From Eubacterium_G segne (GTDB lineage: Bacteria > Bacillota > Clostridia > Lachnospirales > Lachnospiraceae), in contig NZ_JACOOZ010000001.1 of the NCBI RefSeq assembly GCF_014287775.1, positions 124,001 through 188,000 of the forward strand: DNA of 64,000 nt, read 5' to 3'. Each line of letters starts with the position of its first letter. The stretch's first letter is position 1. A model generated the notes under the pieces. It had not been told where the DNA came from and searched no databases. It was given only the letters and a program-made list of their open reading frames with translations. Both the position numbers and the translations under genes were made by a program. Shown in pieces: positions 37,865-47,675 of the stretch.

Positions 37865-38671
37865 CTACAATTCAAGGCTGTCCTCGCCGGCTTCTTCCAT
37901 CATTTTTTCTCTGCATGATAAAACTATTCCGTCAATTTCCTCTAAATGATGTAACATTCTTTTCTCAAACTGATGTATCGGAAGTAAAATTCCTATTTCA
38001 TCAAACTTCTTTTGATTTTTCTTCCCTGTTTCCTGTCCATAATAAACCATTGCAGAAGGAGCTACACTTTGAATCATTCTAAAAGTATCCCATATAATTG
38101 CATATGCCTGTGCCTCCGTCATTCCCAATTTTACCGTATCCGGAAGCGCATACAATATCATTATTCCACGACGTCTGTTTTCTAATTTTTCTTCAATTTC
38201 CATATCCTTAGTGTAATATCTTGCTATGTCAAACCCGTCTGCTAAATACAATTTAGACCTTGGTGCACATACATGATTTTCAAATATTTCCTTAAATTTA
38301 GTATATTCGTGATGTGACACAGGTTCTTTAATATCCTTTAACAATTTTCCCTCCACATCAGAAAGAAGTATTGGATTTCTCCCATTTTTTCCATAAAATC
38401 TTTTCGGAATAAGATATGCCTCTCTTAACAAATCAAACATACTTTTTTGGCATACCTCTAAAAGCAAAGCACTTATATCCTGAGTTTCATATGCTGAAAA
38501 TAGTATTTTTGCAAAGCGTTCCGAATTTGAATCCACCACTAAATGATCATCATTTAGGTGCTCATAAAAAGTCTCACTTAACCGTTCACAGGCAACAGGT
38601 GATTGAATAATTTTTGAAAAAATAGCTTCCACTGCCTCTTCTCTTGGTATTTTTGAAATTTTCGTAGACAT
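37865..38671 (-). CDS. Hypothetical protein (268 aa)
   Basis: I do not recognise a family. The protein is soluble, acidic and mainly helical, without a signal peptide or spans. Features seen: a helical N-terminus (PREEAVEAIFSKIIQSPVACERLSETF), a central segment ending in KRFYGKNGRNPIL, and YAIIWDTFRMIQSV followed by an acidic C-terminus. AAGGAGG precedes the start. It is first in a two-gene unit with YoaK and divergent from the DUF1653 gene. The ribosome-binding site and the codon use support a real gene. Confidence 0.75.
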   Translation of the reverse strand: MSTKISKIPREEAVEAIFSKIIQSPVACERLSETFYEHLNDDHLVVDSNSERFAKILFSAYETQDISALLLEVCQKSMFDLLREAYLIPKRFYGKNGRNPILLSDVEGKLLKDIKEPVSHHEYTKFKEIFENHVCAPRSKLYLADGFDIARYYTKDMEIEEKLENRRRGIMILYALPDTVKLGMTEAQAYAIIWDTFRMIQSVAPSAMVYYGQETGKKNQKKFDEIGILLPIHQFEKRMLHHLEEIDGIVLSCREKMMEEAGEDSLEL

Positions 38672-38853
38672 ATAAATTCCTCCTTAAATATTATTTTCAA
38701 ACAAATTATAAAACTGTAAAGTTGATGCGTCAATGTTTATCCTTACATTATTTTAATCCCAAAACATAAATTTATTTTTTACATTTTTAAGGGGATATAA
38801 TATAATGATGTAAGTATTTTAACGTTAAATAATTGTTTAGGAGATTTGTTAAT

Positions 38854-39333
38854 ATGAGCAAAATTAAAATTATAAAGAAAAACAACGATTATTCCATGGA
38901 ATATGAAGTTGGCGATATTTTTGAAGTTGAAGGTACCTGGTATGGAGGAGTACACATTTCCGGTAAATCCGGAGCACCTGTTTCCCTGGATAAGGAGGAA
39001 TATGAGGAATTGCCGGATACAGAAAAAAAACCGGATATTGATACTGATGTATACAATAATCCGGATAATTTATCTACCCATAACATAAAAGTTGGGGATA
39101 TAGTAAGGCATTTCAAGCGTGAGCTTGTTTCTTCTAATACCTCTGAATATTTATATAAAGTTCTGGCCTTTGCCGCCCACACGGAAAATGGTGAAAGGTT
39201 AGTTATTTATCAGGGATTATATGCACCTTTCAAGGTATGCGCTCGCCCCTTTGATATGTTTACGAGTGAAGTAGACCACAATAAATACCCTGACATTAAG
39301 CAGAAATACAGATTTGAAAAAATTGAAGTATGA
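38854..39333 (+). CDS. DUF1653 domain protein
   Basis: A 159-residue cytoplasmic protein. The C-terminal part (about 75-155) is a clear DUF1653 domain: HNIKVGDIVRHFKRE, YLYKVLAFAAHTENGERLVIYQGLY and VCARPFDMFTSEVD, ending QKYRFE. The N-terminal part (about 1-60) is a separate acidic beta segment. The start at 38854 has AGGAG ten bases upstream. The domain is of unknown function. The stop touches the convergent GNAT gene with no gap. Confidence 0.87.
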   Translation: MSKIKIIKKNNDYSMEYEVGDIFEVEGTWYGGVHISGKSGAPVSLDKEEYEELPDTEKKPDIDTDVYNNPDNLSTHNIKVGDIVRHFKRELVSSNTSEYLYKVLAFAAHTENGERLVIYQGLYAPFKVCARPFDMFTSEVDHNKYPDIKQKYRFEKIEV

Positions 39334-39918
39334 TTAATTTATTCCATACATTTCTTTAAAAATATTTCTTATTTCATCAAACTTCAGCACTTTATCGGGA
39401 TGGTCTTTATGAGGTGCAATTATTTTTTCCATCCATACCATATTGTACCATCTTCCGAATTTATAACCACAATTATAAAATTCTCCTACCATCCTGTAAC
39501 CTAAGTGCTGATGATACTCTACACTGTTTTTTGTAAGATATTCATCCTCCTCTTTAGGATATGCTATACAGGCATACAAATTGGTAATTTTCTGCAGTTC
39601 AAGTGCCTGTTCTAAGGCCTTATACAGCTTTTTTCCCATTCCCCTATGTTTAAGATTTTTATCCATATAAATAGTAGTTTCCACAGCCCTGTCATATGCC
39701 GCTCTTGACTTAAATTCCCCGGCATATGTATAACCTAAAATTTTTCCTTCTTCCTCTAAAACTAAATAAGGATATTTTTTTAATGTATTTGAAATCCTAT
39801 CACTAAACTCTTCAACTGATGGGACATCATATTCAAAGGTTATAGCTGTATTTTCAACATAATAAGAATAAATTTTAAGTAGCTCTTCTGCGTCTTCTCT
39901 TTTTGCAACCCTAATCAT
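39334..39918 (-). CDS. GNAT family N-acetyltransferase (phosphinothricin-acetyltransferase-like)
   Basis: A 194-residue acetyltransferase. GNAT motif A is LKHRGMGKKLYKALEQALE (acetyl-CoA loop R-G-x-G-K). Also seen are NTAITFEYDVPSVEEF and YAGEFKSRAAYDRAVETTIYMD, typical of the Pat/YwnH group, and a C-terminal NCGYKFGRWYNMVWMEK. The group acetylates small amines such as phosphinothricin or methionine sulfoximine, but the natural substrate is unknown. AAGGTGA before the start. It lies 13 bases downstream of a membrane-protein gene. Confidence 0.88.
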   Translation of the reverse strand: MIRVAKREDAEELLKIYSYYVENTAITFEYDVPSVEEFSDRISNTLKKYPYLVLEEEGKILGYTYAGEFKSRAAYDRAVETTIYMDKNLKHRGMGKKLYKALEQALELQKITNLYACIAYPKEEDEYLTKNSVEYHQHLGYRMVGEFYNCGYKFGRWYNMVWMEKIIAPHKDHPDKVLKFDEIRNIFKEMYGIN

Positions 39919-39931
39919 AAATTCACCTTCT

Positions 39932-40489
39932 TTAGTTGTTTAAAGCTTCTGCTTTGTGCTTTTTTGTATTTATATATGCAATTACGGATATTATTGTGTC
40001 TGCGCAGAAAACAAAGGAGAAAACAGACATTACAAGCTGTATTCCATCGGTAATCATTCCTTCATTTTTCATGCAGCTAAAACATGCAATGGCAAATAGT
40101 CCTGTTAAAATTATGCTAAAAGCATCGAAAAGAAACAGTGCTATGGAAAATGCAAATGTAAAAATAGTTAGCAAACATAATAATCCCATAATAAAAATTC
40201 CAATATATGCCGGAATCTGGACTAGTTTTACAATCATGTGGGTTCGTGCCATAACTGAAGCCTCATATTTTAATTTTCCCACTACCACCAATGTCAGGAA
40301 AACAATATTCATGGCAAGCCACACCGCGCCGAATATAATAAAAGCCAATATCATTATGTACACATCATCGAAAAACAGATTTTTCATAAGGTACATTCCT
40401 GTAGGTGTATTACTTCCAAATATCATGGCAAGCATTCCCAAAATTAAATATACATATAAAACATTCCCAATTGCTACTATCCTTCTCAT
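39932..40489 (-). CDS. Hypothetical membrane protein (185 aa)
   Basis: I do not recognise a family. About five hydrophobic spans with short loops and a basic C-terminus (NTKKHKAEALNN). No signal peptide or catalytic motif. CAGGAGG before the start gives a firm start codon. It is first in a two-gene unit with the GNAT enzyme. Confidence 0.72.
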   Translation of the reverse strand: MRRIVAIGNVLYVYLILGMLAMIFGSNTPTGMYLMKNLFFDDVYIMILAFIIFGAVWLAMNIVFLTLVVVGKLKYEASVMARTHMIVKLVQIPAYIGIFIMGLLCLLTIFTFAFSIALFLFDAFSIILTGLFAIACFSCMKNEGMITDGIQLVMSVFSFVFCADTIISVIAYINTKKHKAEALNN

Positions 40490-40681
40490 ACCGTTACCTC
40501 CTGATAAAAATTAAATTTTCTATGCCCCTAAGGGATGTTATTTCTTATCCATATCTACACATCCCTACATTTATTTACTGTTTAGTATAACAATTGTATT
40601 CATTTTTTTCAATTTAACTCCGCAACATATGTTATAATCTGTTATAATTGTGACATATTATGAATAAGGTAGGTGATAATT

Positions 40682-41737
40682 ATGGCAGGTAGTCATATTT
40701 CCATTCCAACTATTCTAAAAGTTGGAAAAAATACTTTAGAAAATCTTGGTTCATATCTTAAAAGCAGTGGTTTTAAAAATGCCGTTTTGTATTTTGGGAA
40801 CGGTTTAATCAGCATGTTTGGAAATGAAATAATGGATTCTCTAAAAAAAGATGGTATAACAGTTCTTGATTATATGGAATTAGATACAACTAAAATAGAA
40901 GATATTATTAACTTAGCTTTTAACATTGATTCTAAAGCTCAGGTTATTGTTGGAATCGGAGGTGGCAAGGTTATTGACACTGCAAAATATGCGGCATACC
41001 TTAGGAAACTGCCTTATGTAAGTATTCCTACATCTGCTTCCAGTGACGGTTTTTCCAGTGCCAGTGCCTCTCTTTTAGTCAATGGTCGTCGTACTTCGGT
41101 GCCTGCCAAAATGGCTTATGGTATTGTTGCCGACACTGAAATTTTGAAAAGTGCCCCTGAAAAATTTATCTTTTCAGGTATTGGTGACATGGTATCAAAA
41201 ATTACGGCATTGTATGACTGGAATTTTGAAGCTGAACGGGGATATTCAGAAATGAATGATTTTGCCGTTATGATTGCAAAAAAGGCAGTAAACAGTTTTG
41301 TAAGAACTCCTTTTGAAACAATACATGATGACCTTTTTTTAAGGGAACTGGTGGACTCTCTTGCCATGAGTGGAATTGCCAACGAAATTGCCGGAGGCAG
41401 CACTCCTACTAGTGGAAGTGAGCATCTTATTTCCCATTCCCTTGACAAAATGCTTGAACATCCTCAATTACATGGTATTCAGGTGGGGGTTGCCACTTAC
41501 CTTATGAGTCGTGTTCAAAATCACAGATATATACGTGTTAATGCAATTTTTGAAAAAACAGGATTTTGGGATTATGTAAGTACACTTAATTTAAACAGGG
41601 ACGACTATATGAGAGCTATTGATATGGCTCCGGAAATTAAGCCTCACAGACACACATATCTCCACGAGGAGCAATATAGAGAACTGGCAAAAAAAATATT
41701 ATGTGAAGATGACGTTTTAAAACGTGTATTCGGATAG
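40682..41737 (+). CDS. egsA: sn-glycerol-1-phosphate dehydrogenase (AraM/EgsA type)
   Basis: A 351-residue iron-alcohol-dehydrogenase-fold enzyme that reduces dihydroxyacetone phosphate to glycerol-1-phosphate. Cofactor motif GIGGGKVIDTAKYAA, substrate motif PTSASSDGFSSASASL, and metal ligands in the first DGF segment, GSEHLISHSLD and HPQLHGIQVGV. G1P is the archaeal lipid backbone; in Bacillus AraM feeds a heptaprenylglyceryl phosphate. The start at 40682 has TAGGTG six bases upstream; GTG at 40673 is the alternative. A HAD phosphatase follows 13 bases later, so the product may be dephosphorylated or used in a minor lipid or sugar-phosphate. Two TATAAT boxes lie at 40633 and 40643. Confidence 0.88.
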   Translation: MAGSHISIPTILKVGKNTLENLGSYLKSSGFKNAVLYFGNGLISMFGNEIMDSLKKDGITVLDYMELDTTKIEDIINLAFNIDSKAQVIVGIGGGKVIDTAKYAAYLRKLPYVSIPTSASSDGFSSASASLLVNGRRTSVPAKMAYGIVADTEILKSAPEKFIFSGIGDMVSKITALYDWNFEAERGYSEMNDFAVMIAKKAVNSFVRTPFETIHDDLFLRELVDSLAMSGIANEIAGGSTPTSGSEHLISHSLDKMLEHPQLHGIQVGVATYLMSRVQNHRYIRVNAIFEKTGFWDYVSTLNLNRDDYMRAIDMAPEIKPHRHTYLHEEQYRELAKKILCEDDVLKRVFG

Positions 41738-41750
41738 ATTGGAGTAATAT

Positions 41751-42380
41751 ATGAAATATGATGGTTTATTATTTGATTTAGACGGCACCCTTTGGGATGC
41801 CACGGAAAATATACGCACATCCTGGAATATTGCAATAAAAGATTTTATAGGGTTAGAAAACCGTGAACTTACTGCTGAAGAATTGCAAGGGGTTATGGGG
41901 CTGCCCATGGATGAAATTGCCGCTAAACTTTTTTCAGAATATCCAAAGGAAAAACAGCTGGATATTTTACAGCATTGTTGCGAAATTGAAAATGAATACT
42001 TAACAAACCATGGCGGTATTTTGTTTCCTAATGTAGAAAAAACTCTTAGTAATCTCTCTAAAAACTTTAAATTATGTATTGTAAGCAATGGACAGGCAGG
42101 ATATATTCAAACATTTCTTACCTCCCATAACATGAATAAATACTTTACTGATTTTCAGAACTGGGGTGACAATCAGGTTCCAAAGGGCGAGAACATCAAG
42201 CTGGTTATGAAACGTAACTCCATTAAACATGCCGCCTATATTGGTGATACATTAGGGGATTTCAATGCTTCAAAACTAGCCGGCATTGACTTCATATATG
42301 CAAAATACGGTTTTGGCGAAGTGGAAAAACCTGATTATACAATTAATTCCTTTGAGGAGTTGGAACAAATAGTTGGTTAG
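41751..42380 (+). CDS. HAD-family phosphatase (phosphoglycolate-phosphatase-like)
   Basis: A 209-residue HAD hydrolase with all four motifs: FDLDGTLWD (nucleophile Asp), VSNG, the Lys in QVPKGENIKLV, and YIGDTLGDFNA (acidic pair). A helical cap of type 1 spans about 15-85. It removes phosphate from a small phosphorylated molecule. The immediate upstream gene suggests a glycerol-phosphate-like substrate, but this is inference. The cluster ends in a strong terminator. Confidence 0.88.
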   Translation: MKYDGLLFDLDGTLWDATENIRTSWNIAIKDFIGLENRELTAEELQGVMGLPMDEIAAKLFSEYPKEKQLDILQHCCEIENEYLTNHGGILFPNVEKTLSNLSKNFKLCIVSNGQAGYIQTFLTSHNMNKYFTDFQNWGDNQVPKGENIKLVMKRNSIKHAAYIGDTLGDFNASKLAGIDFIYAKYGFGEVEKPDYTINSFEELEQIVG

Positions 42381-42387
42381 ATGTATA

Positions 42388-42432
42388 AAAAATAGTGGAA
42401 TATTATGAAAACATAAAATTCCACTATTTTTT
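42388..42432. terminator. Bidirectional intrinsic terminator (HAD / GH5 operon)
   Basis: Arms AAAAATAGTGGAAT and ATTCCACTATTTTTT make a near-perfect stem with A- and T-runs on both sides, between convergent transcripts. Confidence 0.9.
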
Positions 42433-42445
42433 CATCTAAGACAAT

Positions 42446-42516
42446 TTATATATCGTCTCTTTTTCTTTTTAATTTAAACATTGACGGTAATGCCAGTGCT
42501 ACTGCAACCGCAAGTA
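42446..42516 (-). other. Possible decayed cell-wall-anchor tail after the GH5 stop
   Basis: In another frame directly after the GH5 stop codon the minus strand reads EIILAVAVALALPSMFKLKR and then KRDDI and a stop: a hydrophobic span plus a basic tail, like the end of sortase-anchored proteins. It has no start and no LPxTG. It may be the remnant of an anchor cut off by a frameshift, or chance. Confidence 0.3.
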
Positions 42517-44841
42517 TTATTTCACAACTATTACGCTCCAGTCATAATCAACTTTCTTGTAATTGCTGTCCACAACCTTCAAAATATTATCATATAAATA
42601 CTCGTGTCCTGCGTTTGTATTCATTTTTGAATTATCATATAAAGTCTTTGCCACATTAAATATGGAAAATTTTGCAACTTTACTATACAAATATGTTCCA
42701 TCAGATAACTTTGCATATGCCCTGATTTTATAGGACTGTGTAAGCGCCGGCACTGTCTTTCCATTATCTGTCATTGTCATAACATAATTAGTAGCTGTAT
42801 CTGACTTGGAAAACTGTCGGTCAGTAATTCCATTACTTGTTGAATTTACAGCTGCCACAAATTTATTTTCCACTCCTACATACATATCGTCATCGGATAC
42901 ACTGTCAACATCCACTGCATATATATTTCCAAATTCAACAACATTTTTTCCATTAATAGATGGCTCAACAGAAGAAACTGTCCTTAAGCCCTCTAAAATG
43001 TTACTTATCTGGAATCCTTCCACCTTAACATCATCTGAAATTGTTATACCTGATGTATCATTCTCTGTTGCTTTTTCTGTTGGTGCTGCCGTAGGAGCAT
43101 CTGTAGTAACTTCCCCTGCACTATAGAAATTAAAGCACTCCCATGCGCCCCCTATATTATCGCTAACTGCCTTTAGCTGTCCCTTATCTGATGAATCGTC
43201 AAAATCTGCCTTTACATATTTTCCATTTGCAATGGAACGAAGGGCATATTGATTTCCTGTTACATGGACAGGTTCAAACTGTTCCCACAAACTTATATTA
43301 TTACTTCTTGCCAACAACTGATTATTTTCATCTATAACTGCGCATACATACTTTCCGTTTGCCTTTGATTTTAAGGAAATTGTTCCATTACCATTATTAA
43401 TTACTTCCAACACATCATCTGTGGATGAGTACGATGATTTGTTTGCTGATAAAGGACTGTTACCACTATTTACTGCCGTTACAATATTATCTGTACACCC
43501 TAAATAGTAACTTCCCTCATTCATACATTCAGGTTCTGAACTTGAAATCACTCCCGGAGTGTATTTCTTAAATACGTTTGTAAGGGATGTATTTAAATAT
43601 CCTGAACCCACATTAGACCATTTTGCCAAAATAGTATCATAAGAATCACTCTCTGCATTGACACTTGAAACTGACTGATTAACCAGTCCCCAGTTTCCGT
43701 ATGTGGATACGCATTTATATGTCCAGTTTGTCCAATTTAAACCACTGTCGTTTAACAGCTTAAGTCCCTGCTCCCATGTAGACGGACTATTAAAGTATGA
43801 AAATTCTCCCATATAACTTGGAACATTATAATTTGCACTGTTTATGTTATTTATACGCTTTTGCATATTGGCAATCTGCTGACCATTTGCATTCTCATAA
43901 TCATCATATAAATAATTATGATACTCATACATAACATTTTCCCATCCATATGTATCAGGATTTGGCAAATCTGTAGGTTCCCATGTTGCTTCCATAATAA
44001 TAACATGGGTTGGATCCTTTGCTCTAATTCTTTTATATGCATTATCATAAATATTCCACAACCATGAATGTAACTGATCGTCTGAATATCCTGAATTATA
44101 ACGATATTCATTATAAGGTTCATTTAGCAAATCATAACCTGCCACTACAGGATTGCTATTATAGTGTTCAGCTATTTTTTCCCACATCTGATAATACTTC
44201 TCCTGATTAGAAGCTGCATTACTTCCAAAGAAAAACTCAGAAGCACCTTTTTTATCGTTTCCTCCATCCACGCCTGAATGGTCGCTTCCGTTTTGTGAAC
44301 CATAGGCACCGTGCATATCTATAATTACATAGATTCCTCTTTTTCCTGCCTGTTCAACAAACCAGTCAACCCTGTCAAAAGCATTGCTGTACCAGTTATT
44401 GTTTTCATCAACAAAATTCCTGTACCAAATTGGAAGTCTTATACAATTTATCCCCAGACTTGCACATGTATCAAAATCTGATTCCTTCCAGTAATTACTT
44501 TCATATGTGTTAATAAGAGTTTTTGCGGCATCACTGCCAAATCTGTTAGTTAATGTATTAATCAAATCTGTCTGGTCTGTTACATTAGCAGTATAATCCG
44601 TAGGCGTAAGCCAAAACTCCTGTAACATATATCCCCCTGCATTTGTTCCCCTAAGATATACGGTATCCCCCTGTCCATAATTATTCTTAAGAACCTTACC
44701 GTTTGCTTTTAAGAAATCCTTATATTTAATTTTGTTTGTAGTTGTAGCACTTACATCACTTGTTTTATATACCGTAATACCGGTAATTGACATTGCTGCT
44801 ATAAGCATATACACAGTGATTTTCTTAATTAATCTTTTCAA
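42517..44841 (-). CDS. Secreted family 5 glycoside hydrolase with beta-trefoil module and shared C-terminal domain
   Basis: A 774-residue exported enzyme. Signal peptide about 1-32. GH5 barrel about 40-400: YLRGTNAGGYMLQEFWL, IRLPIWYRNF, IIDMHGAYGSQNG, acid/base Glu in DLLNEPYNEY near 240 and nucleophile Glu in MGEFSYF near 345. The HGAxGSQNG motif is shared with exo-beta-1,3-glucanases (GH5_9 of yeasts), so beta-1,3-glucan is the inferred substrate. Residues about 420-575 resemble a fascin/ricin-like beta-trefoil. A Thr/Ala/Pro linker follows, then the shared C-terminal domain, about 599-774. TTG at 44841 is chosen for the AAGGAGG five bases before it; a GTG at 44865 would overlap the upstream stop. 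Last gene of the operon. Confidence 0.88.
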   Translation of the reverse strand: MKRLIKKITVYMLIAAMSITGITVYKTSDVSATTTNKIKYKDFLKANGKVLKNNYGQGDTVYLRGTNAGGYMLQEFWLTPTDYTANVTDQTDLINTLTNRFGSDAAKTLINTYESNYWKESDFDTCASLGINCIRLPIWYRNFVDENNNWYSNAFDRVDWFVEQAGKRGIYVIIDMHGAYGSQNGSDHSGVDGGNDKKGASEFFFGSNAASNQEKYYQMWEKIAEHYNSNPVVAGYDLLNEPYNEYRYNSGYSDDQLHSWLWNIYDNAYKRIRAKDPTHVIIMEATWEPTDLPNPDTYGWENVMYEYHNYLYDDYENANGQQIANMQKRINNINSANYNVPSYMGEFSYFNSPSTWEQGLKLLNDSGLNWTNWTYKCVSTYGNWGLVNQSVSSVNAESDSYDTILAKWSNVGSGYLNTSLTNVFKKYTPGVISSSEPECMNEGSYYLGCTDNIVTAVNSGNSPLSANKSSYSSTDDVLEVINNGNGTISLKSKANGKYVCAVIDENNQLLARSNNISLWEQFEPVHVTGNQYALRSIANGKYVKADFDDSSDKGQLKAVSDNIGGAWECFNFYSAGEVTTDAPTAAPTEKATENDTSGITISDDVKVEGFQISNILEGLRTVSSVEPSINGKNVVEFGNIYAVDVDSVSDDDMYVGVENKFVAAVNSTSNGITDRQFSKSDTATNYVMTMTDNGKTVPALTQSYKIRAYAKLSDGTYLYSKVAKFSIFNVAKTLYDNSKMNTNAGHEYLYDNILKVVDSNYKKVDYDWSVIVVK

Positions 44842-44864
44842 AATCTGCCTCCTTACTTTGTCCA

Positions 44865-47639
44865 CTACTTACCAGGATCATAAAGGTTGTCATTCCATCC
44901 GTAATCCACTTTTGTTGATAAATAGTATTTATTACCGCTTATTCTGCTTAAAATCGTATCATACAGGTATGCATGTCCATTATAGTTTGATGACATTGCA
45001 TTTTTATAGAAATAATAAGCTACCTCCGGTATAGACATTGACTCAACATTATTTCCATATATAATGGTTCCATCTTCTGCCACTACAAAAGCTCTTGCAT
45101 GGAAAGAGTTAGTAATCACATTAAGTGAGTTATCACTTCCATAATATGAATTATTTCTCACGGTTCTTACATATTCCATATATCCGTCTTTATTACTTAA
45201 AATACCATCATCCGTAGCAAGATATCCTAATGTGTAATTATTACCATTGTACTCTTGAGCTCCAATATATGTATGAGCTGCTCCTGATATCTGACTTGTA
45301 TTCAACACTGAATAGGAGCTGTCAAATACATCTTTTGTTTCATCGCCTGTAGCGTTAGGATCAATTGTATATATAATTCCAACATTTTTAACCTTATAAG
45401 ACTTGTCTGATACGGTAATTGTTTCTCCTACTGCCGGTGCCCTGCATATTGTTCTAAATGCTACTTTTTCCGCACCTTCCTCATCAAATACAACTTCTCC
45501 ACTTGCATTATAATATCTGTTTCCATTTGTTTTTATCTGGAAACCTTTAATGCTGATTTTATCAGTCTTTATAATAGAAGATTCTGTTACTACTTCAACT
45601 TCGTTAGATATATCTTCACTAGAAACTGCCTCATCAACAGACGCCTGAATACTCACACTATGTTTTCCGGCTTCCACATTAGCTATTGTAGCTGTTGCTG
45701 ATGGACATATAAAAGTAAAATCCTTTACATTTGCAATATTTCCACTGGTATTATTCACAAATTTCATATATACCGTATGCTTTCCTGCACTTAATGGCTT
45801 ATACAAATCTATTGTAGCTGTAACATAGTCTGACCATGATGCTTCAGTTTTCGGCGGTGTCACCTTTAATGAACCAATTATTTCTCCGTCCATGGAATCC
45901 TCATATAAATAAATCATTCCGCTGTTTCCTTTAGCACAGGAATAATTTATTGAAAGTGATGTTGCCGGTGAACTTAAGGAAATATCGTCATATTTAGTCC
46001 AGGCACCGTTATGGGTTCCTCCTATATTATAGTTAACACCATCTTTTTTATCATTTACTATTCCATATTGGTTTGAATAATCCGTAGCCTCCTTAGTCAC
46101 CTTTGATACTTTAACAACTGATTGATTAACTGTCATTGCAGGAGTTGTAGAACCGTCAACGTATATATTATACTTTGGGTTACTATCCATATCAGCCTTA
46201 GGATACCATGTTACGTTAATGGAATTAAGCATTCCCTGAGCATTTACACCTGAAACTGATTTTACCTTTGATGTAGCAATATTTTCTACTACTCCCGGAA
46301 AATAATCTTTAATTTTTGATGTCAATCCTGTATTTTCAGTGCTTTCTCCTACTTTTGACCACTTGCTTAATATAGTATCATAAGAATCATTTTCAACATC
46401 CGCCCAATAGTTATTAGTATCTGAATCTGAGCCGTTTCCCGGAGTATTGTATAATCCCCAGTTTCCATATTGCTTTGTACACTTATAATTCCATATTGTC
46501 CAATTCAGATTGTTGTCATTAAGCAGCTTAACTCCTGTATTCCATGTATCGTTGTTGCTCATGTAATTAAACTCACCAATATAGCTTGGCACATTGTGTG
46601 CTGCACTGTTAATGCTGTCGATTTTGCTTTGCATAGAACTTATTTGTGTTCCTGATGCATTGTCATAGTCATCATACATATACTGATGATATTCATAAAC
46701 TACATTTTCCCAACCCTTTTCTGTAGGGTTTGGAAGTGTATCAGGATCCCACACTGCTTCCATCATTATTATATGATTTGTATCAACTGTTCTTATTCTT
46801 TTATATGCCTTGTCGTAAACATTCCACAAAATCGACAATCTTTCCTGCTTAGTTTCATTTAAACCTGAATCACTCATATAATCTGCCATAGGTTCATTTA
46901 ACAAATCATAACCGGCAACAACAGGGTTGTTTTTATAATGGTCTGCTATTTTGTACCACATCTCATAGAATTTTGCCTGATTAGTAGCTGCATCTGTTCC
47001 AAAAAATAATTTTGAATTATCCCTTTTCTGCTGATTGGTACTTCCACCATATATTCCTGAGTTATGACTTCCGTTTTGTGAACCATAGGCACCATGCATA
47101 TCTATAATTACATATATTCCATAACGTCCTGCCGTTTCAATAAACCAGTCTAAACGGTCAAAAGCATTACTGTACCAGTTTCCATTTTCGTCCACTAAAT
47201 TTCTATACCATATTGGAAGTCTTATACAATTAACTCCCAGTCTTGCACAGTTTTCAAAATCCTTTGATGTCCAATAATTTTCCTCATATGTATTAATCAG
47301 CTCTGCTGCTCTTTCACTTCCCAAACGGTCTGTAAGTTGATTGATTATGTCCTGTTGACACCTTATATTTCCACTGGTGTCGTCACTTGTTGCTCCTTTT
47401 GTGGCACATAGCCATATTTCCTGTAGCATATACCCTCCGGCATTAACACCTCTTAAATATACTGTGTTACCATTGGTATTTTTAATTTCTTTTCCTTCTG
47501 TTTTCAAAAAATTAGGATAAACTTCCTTTTGTGTTGAAGCAGCTTTTACCGTATTTAACGTCATGGTATTCACATTAATACCTGTAATTATTAATGCAAT
47601 ACTTAATAATAAACTGCTTATCTTTTTCAATATATTCAT
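44865..47639 (-). CDS. Secreted family 5 glycoside hydrolase with CBM6-like module and shared C-terminal domain
   Basis: A 924-residue exported enzyme. Signal peptide about 1-34 (cut after NTVKA). GH5 barrel about 45-430, with YLRGVNAGGYMLQEIWL, IIDMHGAYGSQNG, acid/base Glu in DLLNEPMADY near 249 and nucleophile Glu in IGEFNYM near 355. It is a close paralogue of the next GH5, again with the GH5_9-like HGAxGSQNG motif. Residues about 455-500 look like a fibronectin-type strand set and about 505-660 like a family 6-type binding module (NIGGTHNGAWTKYDDISL). About 688-924 is the shared C-terminal domain, here with an insertion. TAGGAG before the ATG. It lies 36 bases after the 62-residue peptide gene. 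Confidence 0.9.
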   Translation of the reverse strand: MNILKKISSLLLSIALIITGINVNTMTLNTVKAASTQKEVYPNFLKTEGKEIKNTNGNTVYLRGVNAGGYMLQEIWLCATKGATSDDTSGNIRCQQDIINQLTDRLGSERAAELINTYEENYWTSKDFENCARLGVNCIRLPIWYRNLVDENGNWYSNAFDRLDWFIETAGRYGIYVIIDMHGAYGSQNGSHNSGIYGGSTNQQKRDNSKLFFGTDAATNQAKFYEMWYKIADHYKNNPVVAGYDLLNEPMADYMSDSGLNETKQERLSILWNVYDKAYKRIRTVDTNHIIMMEAVWDPDTLPNPTEKGWENVVYEYHQYMYDDYDNASGTQISSMQSKIDSINSAAHNVPSYIGEFNYMSNNDTWNTGVKLLNDNNLNWTIWNYKCTKQYGNWGLYNTPGNGSDSDTNNYWADVENDSYDTILSKWSKVGESTENTGLTSKIKDYFPGVVENIATSKVKSVSGVNAQGMLNSINVTWYPKADMDSNPKYNIYVDGSTTPAMTVNQSVVKVSKVTKEATDYSNQYGIVNDKKDGVNYNIGGTHNGAWTKYDDISLSSPATSLSINYSCAKGNSGMIYLYEDSMDGEIIGSLKVTPPKTEASWSDYVTATIDLYKPLSAGKHTVYMKFVNNTSGNIANVKDFTFICPSATATIANVEAGKHSVSIQASVDEAVSSEDISNEVEVVTESSIIKTDKISIKGFQIKTNGNRYYNASGEVVFDEEGAEKVAFRTICRAPAVGETITVSDKSYKVKNVGIIYTIDPNATGDETKDVFDSSYSVLNTSQISGAAHTYIGAQEYNGNNYTLGYLATDDGILSNKDGYMEYVRTVRNNSYYGSDNSLNVITNSFHARAFVVAEDGTIIYGNNVESMSIPEVAYYFYKNAMSSNYNGHAYLYDTILSRISGNKYYLSTKVDYGWNDNLYDPGK

Positions 47640-47675
47640 AACTGTTCTCCTATAGATACAAAATCCACTGTTACT

